64,000 nucleotides of DNA, taken from Mycobacterium deserti. GTDB taxonomy: Bacteria; Actinomycetota; Actinomycetes; Mycobacteriales; Mycobacteriaceae. Where the stretch lies: contig NZ_JAODWD010000003.1 in assembly GCF_025345615.1 (NCBI RefSeq), positions 124,001-188,000 of the forward strand, in the 5' to 3' direction. The notes below the pieces were generated by a model that worked only from the letters and a program-made list of their open reading frames with translations, made no database searches and was not told where the DNA came from. This document shows, in pieces, positions 7,196-15,308 of the stretch (positions are counted from its first letter, which is position 1; every line of letters begins with the position of its first letter). The position numbers were made by a program, and so were the translations under genes.

Positions 7196-8376
7196 CGCTT
7201 GCCCCAGTCCCACGGGGGCGTGGTGAGCATGCCGAGGCCCTCGACTCGGGTCTCACCGAGATCCTTGTACAGCGCGATCTGCACCGCATCGCCGTCGCCG
7301 TCGTCATCGAGGAGCGTGGCATCGAGGTATTCGAGCATCGCCTTCGAATGGGTAACGACCACGACCTGCGTCGTGTCGGCGGCGGCTCGGATCAGCGACG
7401 CGAGTGGGCGCAGGAGGTCCGGGTGCAGGGACGTCTCGGGTTCGTTGAGCACCATTAGCGACGGTGGTTGCGGACTCAGCAGCGCGGCGGCCCACAGCAG
7501 GAATCGCAGTGTGCCGTCCGATAATTCGGCTGCCCGCAGCGGCCGCAGCATGCCGGGCTGGCTCAGTTCGAGATCGAACAGCCCGTCGTGGACCGCGACG
7601 GAGACTTCGGCCCCGTCGAAGGCATCGCCCACCGCGCGCTGGAGGTCGTCGAAGCCCGCCTCGATGATGGTCTGGATCGCGGCCGCCAGGTCGCTGCCGT
7701 CGTCGGCGAGCACACGGGTTCGGGTGCCCACTTTGCGCTGTCGCGACGGCGCACCGGCGTCGACCCGGAACCCGTCGTAGAACCGCCAGTCACGCAACCG
7801 ATCCCGGACCGCTGCCAGTTCGGGGTGCGCCCCCGGGTGGGCAAACTCGGCGAGGACGCTGCGGTAGGGCGGCAGCGCCTGCGACAGTTTGTCGAAGCCA
7901 CGCCCCGACTCCGAACTCGCCTCGGCGTAGTCGCGGGTGCGCCGCACCAGCGTCGTGGCGGTCCGCATCACCGGGCCGACGAAGACCGCCTCGCGCTTGA
8001 TCTCGGGATCCCGACCGAACAGCGATTGAATACCTGCCATCTGAGGAAGTCCGAGGTCGACGAGATAGCCGAAATCGTCGGAGGCGAAGCCCATTTCGAG
8101 TGACACCGGCCCCGTGCGCGTGGTGCCCTCGACGCGTCCGGTGCGCCGGGCTCCCTCGAGCCGTTCCGGCCCGGCCCATAGGACCGACTCCAGTCCGCCC
8201 TCGCGTGCCAGCGAGCCAATCACCTCCCCGCGCCCGCAGTCGGCGAGCAGCCGCAATGCCCGGTACAGCGAGGACTTCCCGGTGCCGTTGGCGCCGGTGA
8301 CGACGGTGAGCCGGCGTAGCGGCAGTACGACGTCGCGCAGCGAGCGGTAGCCGCGGATGGCGATGGTCTGCAGCAT
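7192..8376 (-). CDS. RecF/SMC-like AAA ATPase (AAA_21 type)
   Basis: A 394-aa ATPase. It opens MLQTIAIRGYRSLRD, typical of RecF-like AAA_15/AAA_21 proteins. Walker A is GANGTGKSS near 28-36. An ABC-type signature LSDGTLRFL near 313 is followed by Walker B LMVLNEPETSLHPDLL and the switch THSKAMLEYL. No coiled-coil arm is long enough for a true SMC. ATG 8376 is chosen because it lies 2 nt after the dinB2 stop; an upstream in-frame extension would run inside dinB2. It is the last gene of a TetR-dinB2-ATPase operon, which suggests a DNA-repair or stress link (inference). No partner nuclease is seen. Its stop overlaps the SDR stop. Confidence 0.82.
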   Translation of the reverse strand: MLQTIAIRGYRSLRDVVLPLRRLTVVTGANGTGKSSLYRALRLLADCGRGEVIGSLAREGGLESVLWAGPERLEGARRTGRVEGTTRTGPVSLEMGFASDDFGYLVDLGLPQMAGIQSLFGRDPEIKREAVFVGPVMRTATTLVRRTRDYAEASSESGRGFDKLSQALPPYRSVLAEFAHPGAHPELAAVRDRLRDWRFYDGFRVDAGAPSRQRKVGTRTRVLADDGSDLAAAIQTIIEAGFDDLQRAVGDAFDGAEVSVAVHDGLFDLELSQPGMLRPLRAAELSDGTLRFLLWAAALLSPQPPSLMVLNEPETSLHPDLLRPLASLIRAAADTTQVVVVTHSKAMLEYLDATLLDDDGDGDAVQIALYKDLGETRVEGLGMLTTPPWDWGKR

Positions 8377-8378
8377 TC

Positions 8379-9455
8379 TCAGTACCCGTCCGCCGGTGGC
8401 GCGAGTTCCAGTCGCACACCGAGCAACCGGATCGGGCGGTCGAGTTCGAAGAGGTGCAGCAGGTCCAGTGCGGTTGCCGTGATGGTGTCCGCGTCGGTGC
8501 ATGCCGCCGGGAGCTTGCGGATTTTGGTGCGGGTGTAGAACGTCTTGGTGCGCACTGTGACCGCCACCCGGGTCGCGACGCGGCCTTGCTGCACGATCTC
8601 AGTCAACGTCTGGCGGGCCAAATCGACGACGGCTGTATCGATTTCGGCCCGGTCGGTGAGGTCCTCGGCGAACGTGACGACGTGGCTTCGGGAACGCGGC
8701 ACCCACGGCTCCGCACTGACGTTGGTATCGCCGCCGCCCTTGGCCAGTAGCAGGATCCAGAGACCGGTGGTGGGGCCGAACGTCGACGTCAGCCGTGTGG
8801 CATCGGTCGCGGCGAGATCGGCCACGGTGGTGATGCCCATCGTCGCAAGCTTTTTCGCGGTCTTGGGGCCAACGCCCCAGAGCGCATCGACCTCCCTGTC
8901 GCCCATCACCGCCATCCAGTTCGCGTCGGTGAGCACAAAGACGCCGGGCGCCTCTTCAGCTCCTCGCGTGCGGGTGGGCTTGCCGAACCCGGTGGCCACC
9001 TTGGCCCGCTGCTTGTTGTCGCTGATGCCGACCGAACACGACAGTTGAGTTTCGCCGGCGATGACCTCTCGGATCTGCTGGGCCAGTGTGATCGGATCGT
9101 CGGTGTCGTCAAGGTCGGCGCCGACATAGGCCTCGTCCCATCCCCACACTTCGACAGGATGTCCGAGGTCGCGCAGCAGGCCCATCACCTGCGCGGATGC
9201 TTCGTCATACGCGGCGGTGTCCAGTGGCAGAAACGTCGCATCCGGGCACTTGCGCGCCGCGGTGCGCAGCGGCATTCCCGCGCGTACGCCGAACTCGCGC
9301 GCCGGGTACGACGCGCACGTGACGACCTTGCGAGGCTCGTTGGGCTCACCGTTGCCGCCGACGATGATCGGTAGCCCGGCCAATTCGGGACGCCGACGCA
9401 CTTCGACCGCAGCCTGAAACTGGTCGAGGTCGACGTGCAGGACCCACCGCGTCAT
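8379..9455 (-). CDS. dinB2: Y-family DNA polymerase IV (DinB2/DinP)
   Basis: A 358-aa translesion polymerase. The palm has HVDLDQFQAAVE near residues 7-18 with the first catalytic aspartate, and WGWDEAYVG near 103-111 with the catalytic Asp-Glu pair; most DinB proteins have S-x-D-E, here W-D-E. The thumb has helix-hairpin-helix segments (VDALWGVGPKTAKKLATMG), followed by the little-finger domain. The C-terminus ends LELAPPADGY with no obvious beta-clamp-binding peptide, consistent with reports for mycobacterial DinB2, which is also known for ribonucleotide incorporation. The start overlaps the TetR stop by 4 nt, so expression is tied to that regulator rather than to a LexA box, which was not seen. 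Confidence 0.9.
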   Translation of the reverse strand: MTRWVLHVDLDQFQAAVEVRRRPELAGLPIIVGGNGEPNEPRKVVTCASYPAREFGVRAGMPLRTAARKCPDATFLPLDTAAYDEASAQVMGLLRDLGHPVEVWGWDEAYVGADLDDTDDPITLAQQIREVIAGETQLSCSVGISDNKQRAKVATGFGKPTRTRGAEEAPGVFVLTDANWMAVMGDREVDALWGVGPKTAKKLATMGITTVADLAATDATRLTSTFGPTTGLWILLLAKGGGDTNVSAEPWVPRSRSHVVTFAEDLTDRAEIDTAVVDLARQTLTEIVQQGRVATRVAVTVRTKTFYTRTKIRKLPAACTDADTITATALDLLHLFELDRPIRLLGVRLELAPPADGY

Positions 9456-10054
9456 TGCCCGCAGAGTTTGCGCGCGACGCTTTCCCAGGCGTCGCCGAGA
9501 TCGTCGAGCGTGCGGCCGGCGTCGGTCAGTTGGTGGTGGATGTAGTCGGCGTCCAGGAGTGCGAGCAGCGCGGTGGCCTGTGCATCGAGGTCACCCGTCG
9601 TGTCCGCGTCCCGCAGCAATACGTAGACGTGGCGGTGGTGGACCCTGGCCGGGGCGTTGAACCGAACACGCGGGTCGCGGTTGGCGTGTGACAACAGTTC
9701 GTGGTGAAGGTGGACGAACCTCAGCCGGTTCCGGCCGTAAGCCACCAGGCGATCGAGTGCAGGCGCGCCCGGTCCCAGCGGGGGCGGGCCGAACAGGAAG
9801 GCCGCCTGCTGGGCCTTTTCGTCCTCGTCGAGCAGGACCACCATCAAGCCCGCCCGGCTGCCGAACCTGCGGAACAGGGTGCCCTTGCCGACGCCGGCGG
9901 CCGCGGCGATGTCGTCGGTGGTGACGGAGTCTGCGCCGCGCTCCGCGATCAGCTGGCGTGCAGCGTCGAGCAGGAGCGTGCGATTGCGCGCGGCGTCGCC
10001 TCGTTCGGCAGCCGGCTGTCCCGTCACGGGAAGCAGGGGCGGAGAGGCTGGCAT
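9452..10054 (-). CDS. TetR family regulator (Rv3055-like)
   Basis: A 200-aa TetR protein with HTH region TTDDIAAAAGVGKGTLFRRFGSR near residues 44-66. It heads the operon with dinB2 (4-nt overlap) and the AAA ATPase. It diverges from the FMN reductase gene; the 91-bp gap holds the palindrome at 10084-10097. The C-terminal domain is rich in Leu and His (RFVHLHHELL) without a diagnostic signature. It likely represses its own operon and the reductase (inference from layout). Confidence 0.85.
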   Translation of the reverse strand: MPASPPLLPVTGQPAAERGDAARNRTLLLDAARQLIAERGADSVTTDDIAAAAGVGKGTLFRRFGSRAGLMVVLLDEDEKAQQAAFLFGPPPLGPGAPALDRLVAYGRNRLRFVHLHHELLSHANRDPRVRFNAPARVHHRHVYVLLRDADTTGDLDAQATALLALLDADYIHHQLTDAGRTLDDLGDAWESVARKLCGQ

Positions 10055-10083
10055 ATCACCACTTTAGTTCAGCGGGATGAAAT

Positions 10084-10097
10084 CGGACCGTAGTCCG
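10084..10097. promoter_or_regulatory. Candidate TetR operator between Rv3055-like gene and FMN reductase
   Basis: CGGAC-CGTA-GTCCG is a perfect 5-bp inverted repeat with 4-bp spacer (flanks extend it weakly to AATCGGAC...GTCCGGTT). It lies centrally in the short divergent intergenic region next to a TetR gene. Confidence 0.45.
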
Positions 10098-10145
10098 GTT
10101 AAACCAGGTGAAGATCACCACCGATCGATCGAAAGGGAACCTGAC

Positions 10146-10688
10146 ATGTCCGACATCAAGGTGCTGGTGCTGGTAGGCAGCCTGCGCGCGGGGTCAATCA
10201 ACCGCCAGCTGGCCGAGCTCGCCGTCGAGTCGGCTCCAGAGGGCGTCACGCTGGAGCTGTTCGACCGGCTGGGCGAGCTGCCCTTCTACAACGAGGACAT
10301 CGACAACGACCAGGTCGTCGAACCCGTGGTGGCGTTGCGTGAGGCGGCCGCTGCTGCAGACGCGGCGCTCGTGGTCACCCCCGAGTACAACGGCAGCATT
10401 CCGGGGGTGCTGAAGAACGCAATAGATTGGCTGTCGCGGCCGTACGGGAACAGCGCCCTGCAGGGCAAGCCGACGGCAGTGATCGGCGCGGCGCTGGGCC
10501 AGTACGGCGGCGTGTGGGCGCACGACGAGACGCGCAAGTCGTTCGGCATCGCCGGGCCGCGTGTGGTCGAGGACCTCAAGTTGTCGGTGCAGACCACGGC
10601 CTTCGACGGCAAGCACCCGCGGGAGAATGCCGAGGTGGCCGCGAACCTGCAGGACATCGTCGGCAAGCTGGCCGCCGAGGTCGGCTGA
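10146..10688 (+). CDS. NAD(P)H-dependent FMN reductase (Rv3054c-like)
   Basis: A 180-aa flavodoxin-fold protein of the NADPH-dependent FMN reductase family. The phosphate-binding loop is VGSLRAGSINRQLA near residues 9-22 and the FMN/NAD region is TPEYNGSIPGVLKNAIDW near 77-94. ATG 10146 is preceded by AAAGGGAA 8 nt upstream. Family members reduce flavins, quinones, chromate or azo dyes; the physiological substrate is not known. It diverges from the TetR-dinB2 operon and ends at a strong terminator. Confidence 0.88.
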   Translation: MSDIKVLVLVGSLRAGSINRQLAELAVESAPEGVTLELFDRLGELPFYNEDIDNDQVVEPVVALREAAAAADAALVVTPEYNGSIPGVLKNAIDWLSRPYGNSALQGKPTAVIGAALGQYGGVWAHDETRKSFGIAGPRVVEDLKLSVQTTAFDGKHPRENAEVAANLQDIVGKLAAEVG

Positions 10689-10702
10689 CACGTCATCCTG
10701 CG

Positions 10703-10740
10703 AAGCCGCCGGCCGAGTCGATAAGGCTCGCCGGCGGCTT
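10703..10740 (+). terminator. Rho-independent-type terminator after the FMN reductase
   Basis: A perfect 11-bp stem AAGCCGCCGGC / GCCGGCGGCTT with a 16-nt loop, followed by TGCTGTT. It lies 15 nt after the FMN reductase stop codon. Confidence 0.8.
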
Positions 10741-10897
10741 TGCTGTTCCGTCACTGTGACAGCTGAGCGATGCTCGCCTGTCGGTGCCCGCTGGTAGATA
10801 TGGGACGCGACGCGCGACACGGCCGCGCTGTGACGTGCGACACGCCGAGGTTGGGGGGCGCGATGGGCTTACGACCTGGGAATTCCAAAAATGTTAT

Positions 10898-10945
10898 TCA
10901 GAACATCTTGTATCTCTTCGTGTTGTCGGACACTAGGTGTAGTGT
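10898..10945 (+). promoter_or_regulatory. Tandem NrdR boxes upstream of nrdHIE
   Basis: Box 2 (10930-10945, ACACTAGGTGTAGTGT) is a perfect NrdR-type palindrome. Box 1 (10898-10913, TCAGAACATCTTGTAT) is a weaker match exactly 32 bp upstream. The known consensus is ACACWAKATRWWGTGT with two boxes about three helical turns apart. TAGTGT at the end of box 2 also fits a -10 element, so NrdR binding would block RNA polymerase. The same arrangement precedes nrdF. Confidence 0.8.
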
Positions 10946-11147
10946 TTCGAACACCGACAGACCCCCATGGTTCTGAACACCTCGAAGGGTCGGCCGGAGT
11001 TCCAAATCCCGGCGTGGTCGGTACTTCCGACCCGCCGAACGGACCTCCGGACGACAGGAATTTTGTGGGCCTGCGGGTCGCTGAATTACAGCGGCGTGCA
11101 GTACCCGAGCAGTTGCCAGTCCCAGTTCGCGACAGGAGCCGTACCAG
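10946..11147 (+). other. Long untranslated leader of nrdH
   Basis: If the -10 element lies in NrdR box 2, the transcript has a 5' leader of roughly 195 nt. It contains a perfect hairpin GGTCGG-TACTT-CCGACC at 11016-11032. No cobalamin-riboswitch box was recognised. A frame starting at ATG 10967 stays open but overlaps nrdH out of frame and is probably not a gene. Confidence 0.35.
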
Positions 11148-11396
11148 ATGACCCAGCCGATGATCACCGTGTACACCAAGCCCGCGTGCGTCCAGTGCAA
11201 CGCCACGTATAAGGCGCTGGACAAGCAGGGCGTCGCCTATGAGACGGTCGACATCAGCCTGGACAGTGAGGCCCGTGATTACGTCATGGCGCTGGGTTAC
11301 CTGCAGGCCCCCGTGGTGGTGGCCGGCAACGATCACTGGTCCGGCTTCCGTCCCGACCGCATCAAGGCGCTGGGAGCGGTCGCAGCGACGGCCTGA
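11148..11396 (+). CDS. nrdH: NrdH-redoxin
   Basis: An 82-aa glutaredoxin-like electron donor for class Ib ribonucleotide reductase, reduced by thioredoxin reductase. The active site CVQC is at residues 14-17, after the TVYTKPAC segment. The C-terminal [12 protein letters not shown] matches the NrdH signature. ATG 11148 has AGGAG 8 nt upstream. It is the first gene of the nrdHIE operon, 16 nt before nrdI, and is controlled by the tandem NrdR boxes. Confidence 0.95.
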   Translation: MTQPMITVYTKPACVQCNATYKALDKQGVAYETVDISLDSEARDYVMALGYLQAPVVVAGNDHWSGFRPDRIKALGAVAATA

Positions 11397-11412
11397 CGGG
11401 TATTCGGCAGGC

Positions 11413-11853
11413 ATGAGCATCGTCTACTTCTCCAGCGTGTCGGAGAACACCCATCGGTTCGTCGAGAAGCTGAGCCTGCCTGCCGTCCGGATTCCGCTGC
11501 ACGGCCGCATCGAGGTCGAGGAGCCGTACGTGTTGGTGTTGCCCACCTATGGCGGTGGGCGCGCCACTCCGGACATCAACGACGGTGGTTATGTCCCCAA
11601 ACAGGTCATTGCATTTCTGAACAACGAACACAACCGGTCGCTGATCCGCGGCGTCATCGCGGCAGGCAATAACAACTTCGGCGCTGAATTCGCCTACGCG
11701 GGCAATGTGGTGGCCGGCAAGTGCGGCGTGCCGTACCTGTATCGCTTCGAACTCATGGGAACGCCCGACGACGTGGAAGCCGTCCGTGCGGGACTGAAAG
11801 ACTTTTGGAAGGACCAGACGTGTCACCAACCGTCACAGCTACAGAGCCTGTAA
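11413..11853 (+). CDS. nrdI: NrdI flavodoxin
   Basis: A 146-aa flavodoxin-like protein that supplies superoxide for assembling the dimanganese-tyrosyl radical cofactor of NrdF. The FMN phosphate loop is [16 protein letters not shown] at the N-terminus; the loop PTYGGG near 47-52 and GNNNFG near 85-90 are characteristic. ATG 11413 gives the usual NrdI start MSIVYFSS. The 3' end overlaps nrdE by 34 nt, indicating translational coupling. Confidence 0.95.
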   Translation: MSIVYFSSVSENTHRFVEKLSLPAVRIPLHGRIEVEEPYVLVLPTYGGGRATPDINDGGYVPKQVIAFLNNEHNRSLIRGVIAAGNNNFGAEFAYAGNVVAGKCGVPYLYRFELMGTPDDVEAVRAGLKDFWKDQTCHQPSQLQSL

Positions 11854-13991
11854 CCGTCACTTCGCCAGGCGCGCTCCCCGGGGAGACGGACTACCACGCG
11901 CTCAACGCGATGCTGAATCTGTACGACGCCGACGGCAAGATTCAGTTCGAGAAGGACCGCGAGGCGGCGCACCAGTACTTCCGCGAGCACGTCAATCAGA
12001 ACACGGTCTTCTTCCACAACTATGACGAGAAGCTCGACTATCTGATCAAAGAGAACTACTACGAGCGTGAGGTTCTCGACCAGTACTCGCGCAACTTCGT
12101 CAAGACGTTGATCGATCGCGCATACGCCAAGAAGTTCCGGTTCCCGACATTCTTGGGGGCGTTCAAGTACTACACCTCCTACACGCTGAAGACCTTCGAC
12201 GGGAAGCGCTATCTGGAGCGGTTCGAGGACCGCGTCGTGATGGTGGCGCTGACCCTGGCCGCGGGTGACACCACGCTGGCCGAGAAGCTCGTCGACGAGA
12301 TCATCGACGGCCGATTCCAGCCGGCCACCCCGACGTTCCTCAACTCGGGCAAGAAGCAGCGCGGTGAGCCGGTGAGCTGCTTCCTGCTGCGCATCGAGGA
12401 CAACATGGAGTCCATCGGGCGGTCGATCAACTCGGCGCTGCAGCTGTCCAAGCGCGGCGGCGGAGTTGCGCTGCTGCTGAGCAACATTCGCGAGCACGGC
12501 GCCCCGATCAAGAACATCGAGAACCAGAGCTCGGGCGTCATCCCGATCATGAAGCTGCTGGAGGATTCGTTCTCCTACGCCAACCAGCTGGGGGCCCGTC
12601 AGGGCGCAGGTGCGGTATATCTACAGGCGCACCATCCGGACATCTACCGGTTCCTCGACACCAAGCGCGAGAACGCCGACGAGAAGATCCGCATCAAGAC
12701 GTTGAGCCTCGGAGTGGTGATTCCGGATATCACCTTCGAACTGGCCAAGAAGAACGAGGACATGTACCTGTTCTCGCCGTACGACGTAGAGCGGGTCTAC
12801 GGGGTGCCGTTCGCCGACATCTCGATCACCGAGAAGTACTACGAGATGGTCGACGATGCGCGCATCCGCAAGACGAAGATCAAGGCGCGCGAGTTCTTTC
12901 AGACGCTGGCCGAGCTGCAGTTCGAGTCGGGCTACCCGTACATCATGTACGAGGACACCGTGAACCGGTCGAACCCGATCGAGGGCAAGATCACGCATTC
13001 GAACCTGTGCTCGGAGATCCTGCAGGTCTCGACGCCGTCGGAGTTCAACGACGACCTGTCCTACAAGAAGGTCGGCAAGGACATCTCCTGCAACCTCGGG
13101 TCGCTGAACATCGCCAAAGCGATGGATTCACCGGACTTCGCGCAGACCGTTGAGGTGGCGATCCGAGGGTTGACGGCGGTGTCCGATCAGACGTCGATCA
13201 CGTCGGTGCCGTCGATCGAGCAGGGCAACAACGACTCTCACGCGATCGGGCTGGGGCAGATGAACCTGCACGGATACCTGGCTCGCGAGCGGATCTTCTA
13301 CGGTTCCGAAGAGGGCATCGACTTCACGAACATCTACTTCTATTGCGTGCTGTATCACGCGCTGCGCGCAAGCAACCGCATCGCGATCGAGCGCGGCGCG
13401 CGCTTCAAGGGCTTCGAGAAGTCGAAGTACGCGTCGGGGGAGTTCTTCGACAAGTACACCGAGCAGGTGTGGGAACCCAAGACCGACCGCGTCAAGGAAC
13501 TGTTCGCCGATGCCGGCATTCGCATTCCGAACCAGGAGGATTGGTTGCGGCTCAAGGAGTCGGTGCAGACGCACGGCATCTACAACCAGAACCTGCAGGC
13601 GGTGCCGCCGACAGGGTCGATCAGCTACATCAACCACTCGACCAGTTCGATCCACCCGATCGCGAGCAAGGTCGAGATCCGCAAGGAAGGCAAGATCGGC
13701 CGCGTCTACTACCCGGCGCCGTACATGACCAACGAGAACCTGGAGTACTTCCAGGACGCCTACGAGATCGGCTACGAGAAGGTCATCGACACCTACGCCG
13801 CGGCGACGCAGCACGTCGACCAGGGACTGAGCCTGACCTTGTTCTTCAAGGACACCGCCACCACGCGCGACGTCAACAAGGCGCAGATCTACGCGTGGCG
13901 CAAGGGCATCAAGACGCTCTACTACATCCGACTGCGCCAAATGGCCTTGGAGGGAACCGAAGTCGAGGGCTGCGTCTCCTGCATGCTGTAG
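11820..13991 (+). CDS. nrdE: Class Ib ribonucleotide reductase, alpha subunit
   Basis: A 723-aa catalytic subunit that reduces NDPs to dNDPs with NrdF. Redox-active cysteines are in [15 protein letters not shown] and ISCNLGSLN, the thiyl-radical site is in HSNLCSEIL, and the C-terminal shuttle pair is EGCVSCML. The N-terminal ATP-cone is absent, as is usual for NrdE. GTG 11820 is chosen: GGAAGGA lies 8 nt upstream and the product begins [10 protein letters not shown], inside the end of nrdI. The partner nrdF is not adjacent but lies 5.2 kb downstream under its own NrdR boxes. Confidence 0.96.
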   Translation: MSPTVTATEPVTVTSPGALPGETDYHALNAMLNLYDADGKIQFEKDREAAHQYFREHVNQNTVFFHNYDEKLDYLIKENYYEREVLDQYSRNFVKTLIDRAYAKKFRFPTFLGAFKYYTSYTLKTFDGKRYLERFEDRVVMVALTLAAGDTTLAEKLVDEIIDGRFQPATPTFLNSGKKQRGEPVSCFLLRIEDNMESIGRSINSALQLSKRGGGVALLLSNIREHGAPIKNIENQSSGVIPIMKLLEDSFSYANQLGARQGAGAVYLQAHHPDIYRFLDTKRENADEKIRIKTLSLGVVIPDITFELAKKNEDMYLFSPYDVERVYGVPFADISITEKYYEMVDDARIRKTKIKAREFFQTLAELQFESGYPYIMYEDTVNRSNPIEGKITHSNLCSEILQVSTPSEFNDDLSYKKVGKDISCNLGSLNIAKAMDSPDFAQTVEVAIRGLTAVSDQTSITSVPSIEQGNNDSHAIGLGQMNLHGYLARERIFYGSEEGIDFTNIYFYCVLYHALRASNRIAIERGARFKGFEKSKYASGEFFDKYTEQVWEPKTDRVKELFADAGIRIPNQEDWLRLKESVQTHGIYNQNLQAVPPTGSISYINHSTSSIHPIASKVEIRKEGKIGRVYYPAPYMTNENLEYFQDAYEIGYEKVIDTYAAATQHVDQGLSLTLFFKDTATTRDVNKAQIYAWRKGIKTLYYIRLRQMALEGTEVEGCVSCML

Positions 13992-14020
13992 GCACGCCAC
14001 ACTGCCGGGGATTCGACTTA

Positions 14021-14040
14021 CAACCGCTTACGATAGGTTG
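14021..14040 (+). promoter_or_regulatory. Promoter/inverted repeat of the CGNR gene
   Basis: CAACC at 14021-14025 and GGTTG at 14036-14040 form an inverted repeat around a TACGAT -10-like box (14029-14034), which ends 8 nt before ATG 14042. This suggests a leaderless transcript whose promoter may bind a repressor. Confidence 0.35.
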
Positions 14041-14041
14041 A

Positions 14042-14629
14042 ATGGTTACGCCGTGGCAGGACGGTCACTTCGTCGGAGGCCATCCGATTCTGGATCTGAC
14101 CAACACGGTCTTCAATCGGGCCCATCCGGCGACTGACAACGAGCTGCTTGCCGCGCCGGCAGATGTGCTGTCCTGGTGTGAGTCGGCGGGGCTGCTCAAG
14201 AAGGCGCTGCGGATGACGGACGCTGCCGGGCGCAGACTGGTGACCGACGTCCGAGAGGTCCGCGAGCACGCGTGGGCGGTGTTCGAGGCGATGTCGCGAG
14301 GCGACGCGGTCCCTGCCGAGAACATCGGCTGGCTGCTCGAGCGGGCAGGGGTGGGCGCGCGTATGGGGCACCTCGCGCGTCTCGACGCGCGCGGTGTCGA
14401 CGGCAAACCCGATACGGCAGAGGCAATCCCGTCGGTGTTGTCGGCGCATGCCGTCCACGCTTATTTCACGCTGCCATCCGAGCGGATCCGGTCATGCGAC
14501 CGCTGCGGCTGGTTGTTCCTCGACTCGTCGCGAAGCGGGCGCCGGCGCTGGTGCAGCATGAGCACGTGTGGCAACCGCGAGAAGGCGAGCCGCCACCGCC
14601 GGGTCGTCAGCGAAGGACCCGACGCATGA
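14042..14629 (+). CDS. CGNR zinc-finger (ABATE domain) regulator
   Basis: A 195-aa protein with the N-terminal ABATE domain (GGHPILDLTNTVFNR near 12-26) and a C-terminal CGNR zinc finger: CDRCGWLFLD near 152, then WCSMSTCGNREKA near 170-182. Zinc ligands are the two CxxC-like pairs. CGNR proteins are putative transcription factors of unknown ligand, common in Actinobacteria. A -10-like TACGAT 8 nt before ATG points to a leaderless start. The 3' end overlaps the convergent GNAT gene by 23 nt. This gene and the next two are additions relative to the M. tuberculosis nrdE region. Confidence 0.85.
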   Translation: MVTPWQDGHFVGGHPILDLTNTVFNRAHPATDNELLAAPADVLSWCESAGLLKKALRMTDAAGRRLVTDVREVREHAWAVFEAMSRGDAVPAENIGWLLERAGVGARMGHLARLDARGVDGKPDTAEAIPSVLSAHAVHAYFTLPSERIRSCDRCGWLFLDSSRSGRRRWCSMSTCGNREKASRHRRVVSEGPDA

Positions 14630-15170
14630 TCGGGCGATCCTTCCGCGGGCGGGCGACTTCTTCGAATCCGGCCTCCACGAACGCGCTCGCGATACCCGTC
14701 ATCGCGGTGTCGGCCCCGGCGCGGCGGCCGGCGCGGGGTTCGATCGGATACCCTTCGGCCACTTCGTAGCGGCGCGCAGAAGCGTAGTCGCAGACCGCCT
14801 CGAGAATCGATGGCAGAAGCCCGGCGCCGCGGTACTGCCGGTGCACGAAGATGCAGGCGATGGCGCAGACAGGCTCGCTGTCGATGCCTTTGAGCAGCGG
14901 TGAACGTTCGAGCCTGGGGAAGGCCTCTCGCGGGCCGAGCGAGCACCAGGCCACCGGCGTCGAGTCCCGGTAGATCACGACGCCGGGCGCCGGCTTCTTC
15001 CCGGCGAGTTTCTTCATCGCCTTCTTGTTTCCCTCGCCCTTGCCGTCCATCCATTCGGCGATGGACAGCCGCCAATGCATGCACCAGCACCCGCGGGCGC
15101 CGCCGTTTGTGCCGAGCACACGCTCGAAATCGCTCCATGTGTCGCGCGTCAGATCGCGGACGGTCAACAT
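14607..15170 (-). CDS. GNAT family N-acetyltransferase
   Basis: A 187-aa GNAT-fold protein. The acetyl-CoA loop region is IACIFVHRQYRGAGLLPSIL near 108-128 (Q/RxxGxG/A pattern) followed by an alpha-helical segment. An unusual N-terminal region has GCWCMHWRLS and a lysine-rich patch GNKKAMKKLAGKK; this CWCMHW arrangement recurs in a subgroup of actinobacterial GNATs of unknown substrate. GGAGGTC lies 5-11 nt before ATG 15170. Just upstream is the 15-bp inverted repeat at 15182-15229. Confidence 0.8.
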   Translation of the reverse strand: MLTVRDLTRDTWSDFERVLGTNGGARGCWCMHWRLSIAEWMDGKGEGNKKAMKKLAGKKPAPGVVIYRDSTPVAWCSLGPREAFPRLERSPLLKGIDSEPVCAIACIFVHRQYRGAGLLPSILEAVCDYASARRYEVAEGYPIEPRAGRRAGADTAMTGIASAFVEAGFEEVARPRKDRPIMRRVLR

Positions 15171-15181
15171 CGCTAGACCTC

Positions 15182-15229
15182 CGATCGGTAGTAACCGTCT
15201 AACCCTTATTCAAAGGTTACTACCGATCG
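15182..15229. promoter_or_regulatory. 15-bp inverted repeat upstream of the GNAT gene
   Basis: CGATCGGTAGTAACC (15182-15196) and GGTTACTACCGATCG (15215-15229) are exact reverse complements. The repeat ends just upstream of the minus-strand site GGAGG and start codon. Each arm contains GGTNNNNACC, so it could be two operator half-sites or a 5'-leader hairpin close to the ribosome binding site. Confidence 0.5.
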
Positions 15230-15240
15230 CAATCAACGCA

Positions 15241-15303
15241 CGCCGAGTGGCCAGTTATCGCGTCAGAACATGAGGATGCCGCCGAGTAAGTGGCCACTCG
15301 GCG
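15241..15303. repeat. 13-bp inverted repeat, terminator or REP-like
   Basis: CGCCGAGTGGCCA (15241-15253) pairs exactly with TGGCCACTCGGCG (15291-15303), and a second GCCGAGT at 15281 can pair with the same right arm. It lies directly after the stop of the geranylgeranyl-reductase gene, where it could terminate transcription. The spaced, nested palindrome is also typical of REP-like elements. Confidence 0.45.
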
Positions 15304-15308
15304 CGCAC

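Noticed and set aside
10946..11147. Cobalamin riboswitch before nrdH
   Set aside because: No B12-box or the expected core elements were recognised, and the genes are class Ib, which are usually controlled by NrdR here.
10967..11212. 81-codon frame in the nrdH leader
   Set aside because: It overlaps nrdH out of frame, has no ribosome site and no recognisable domain. An upstream-frame effect cannot be excluded but is not supported.
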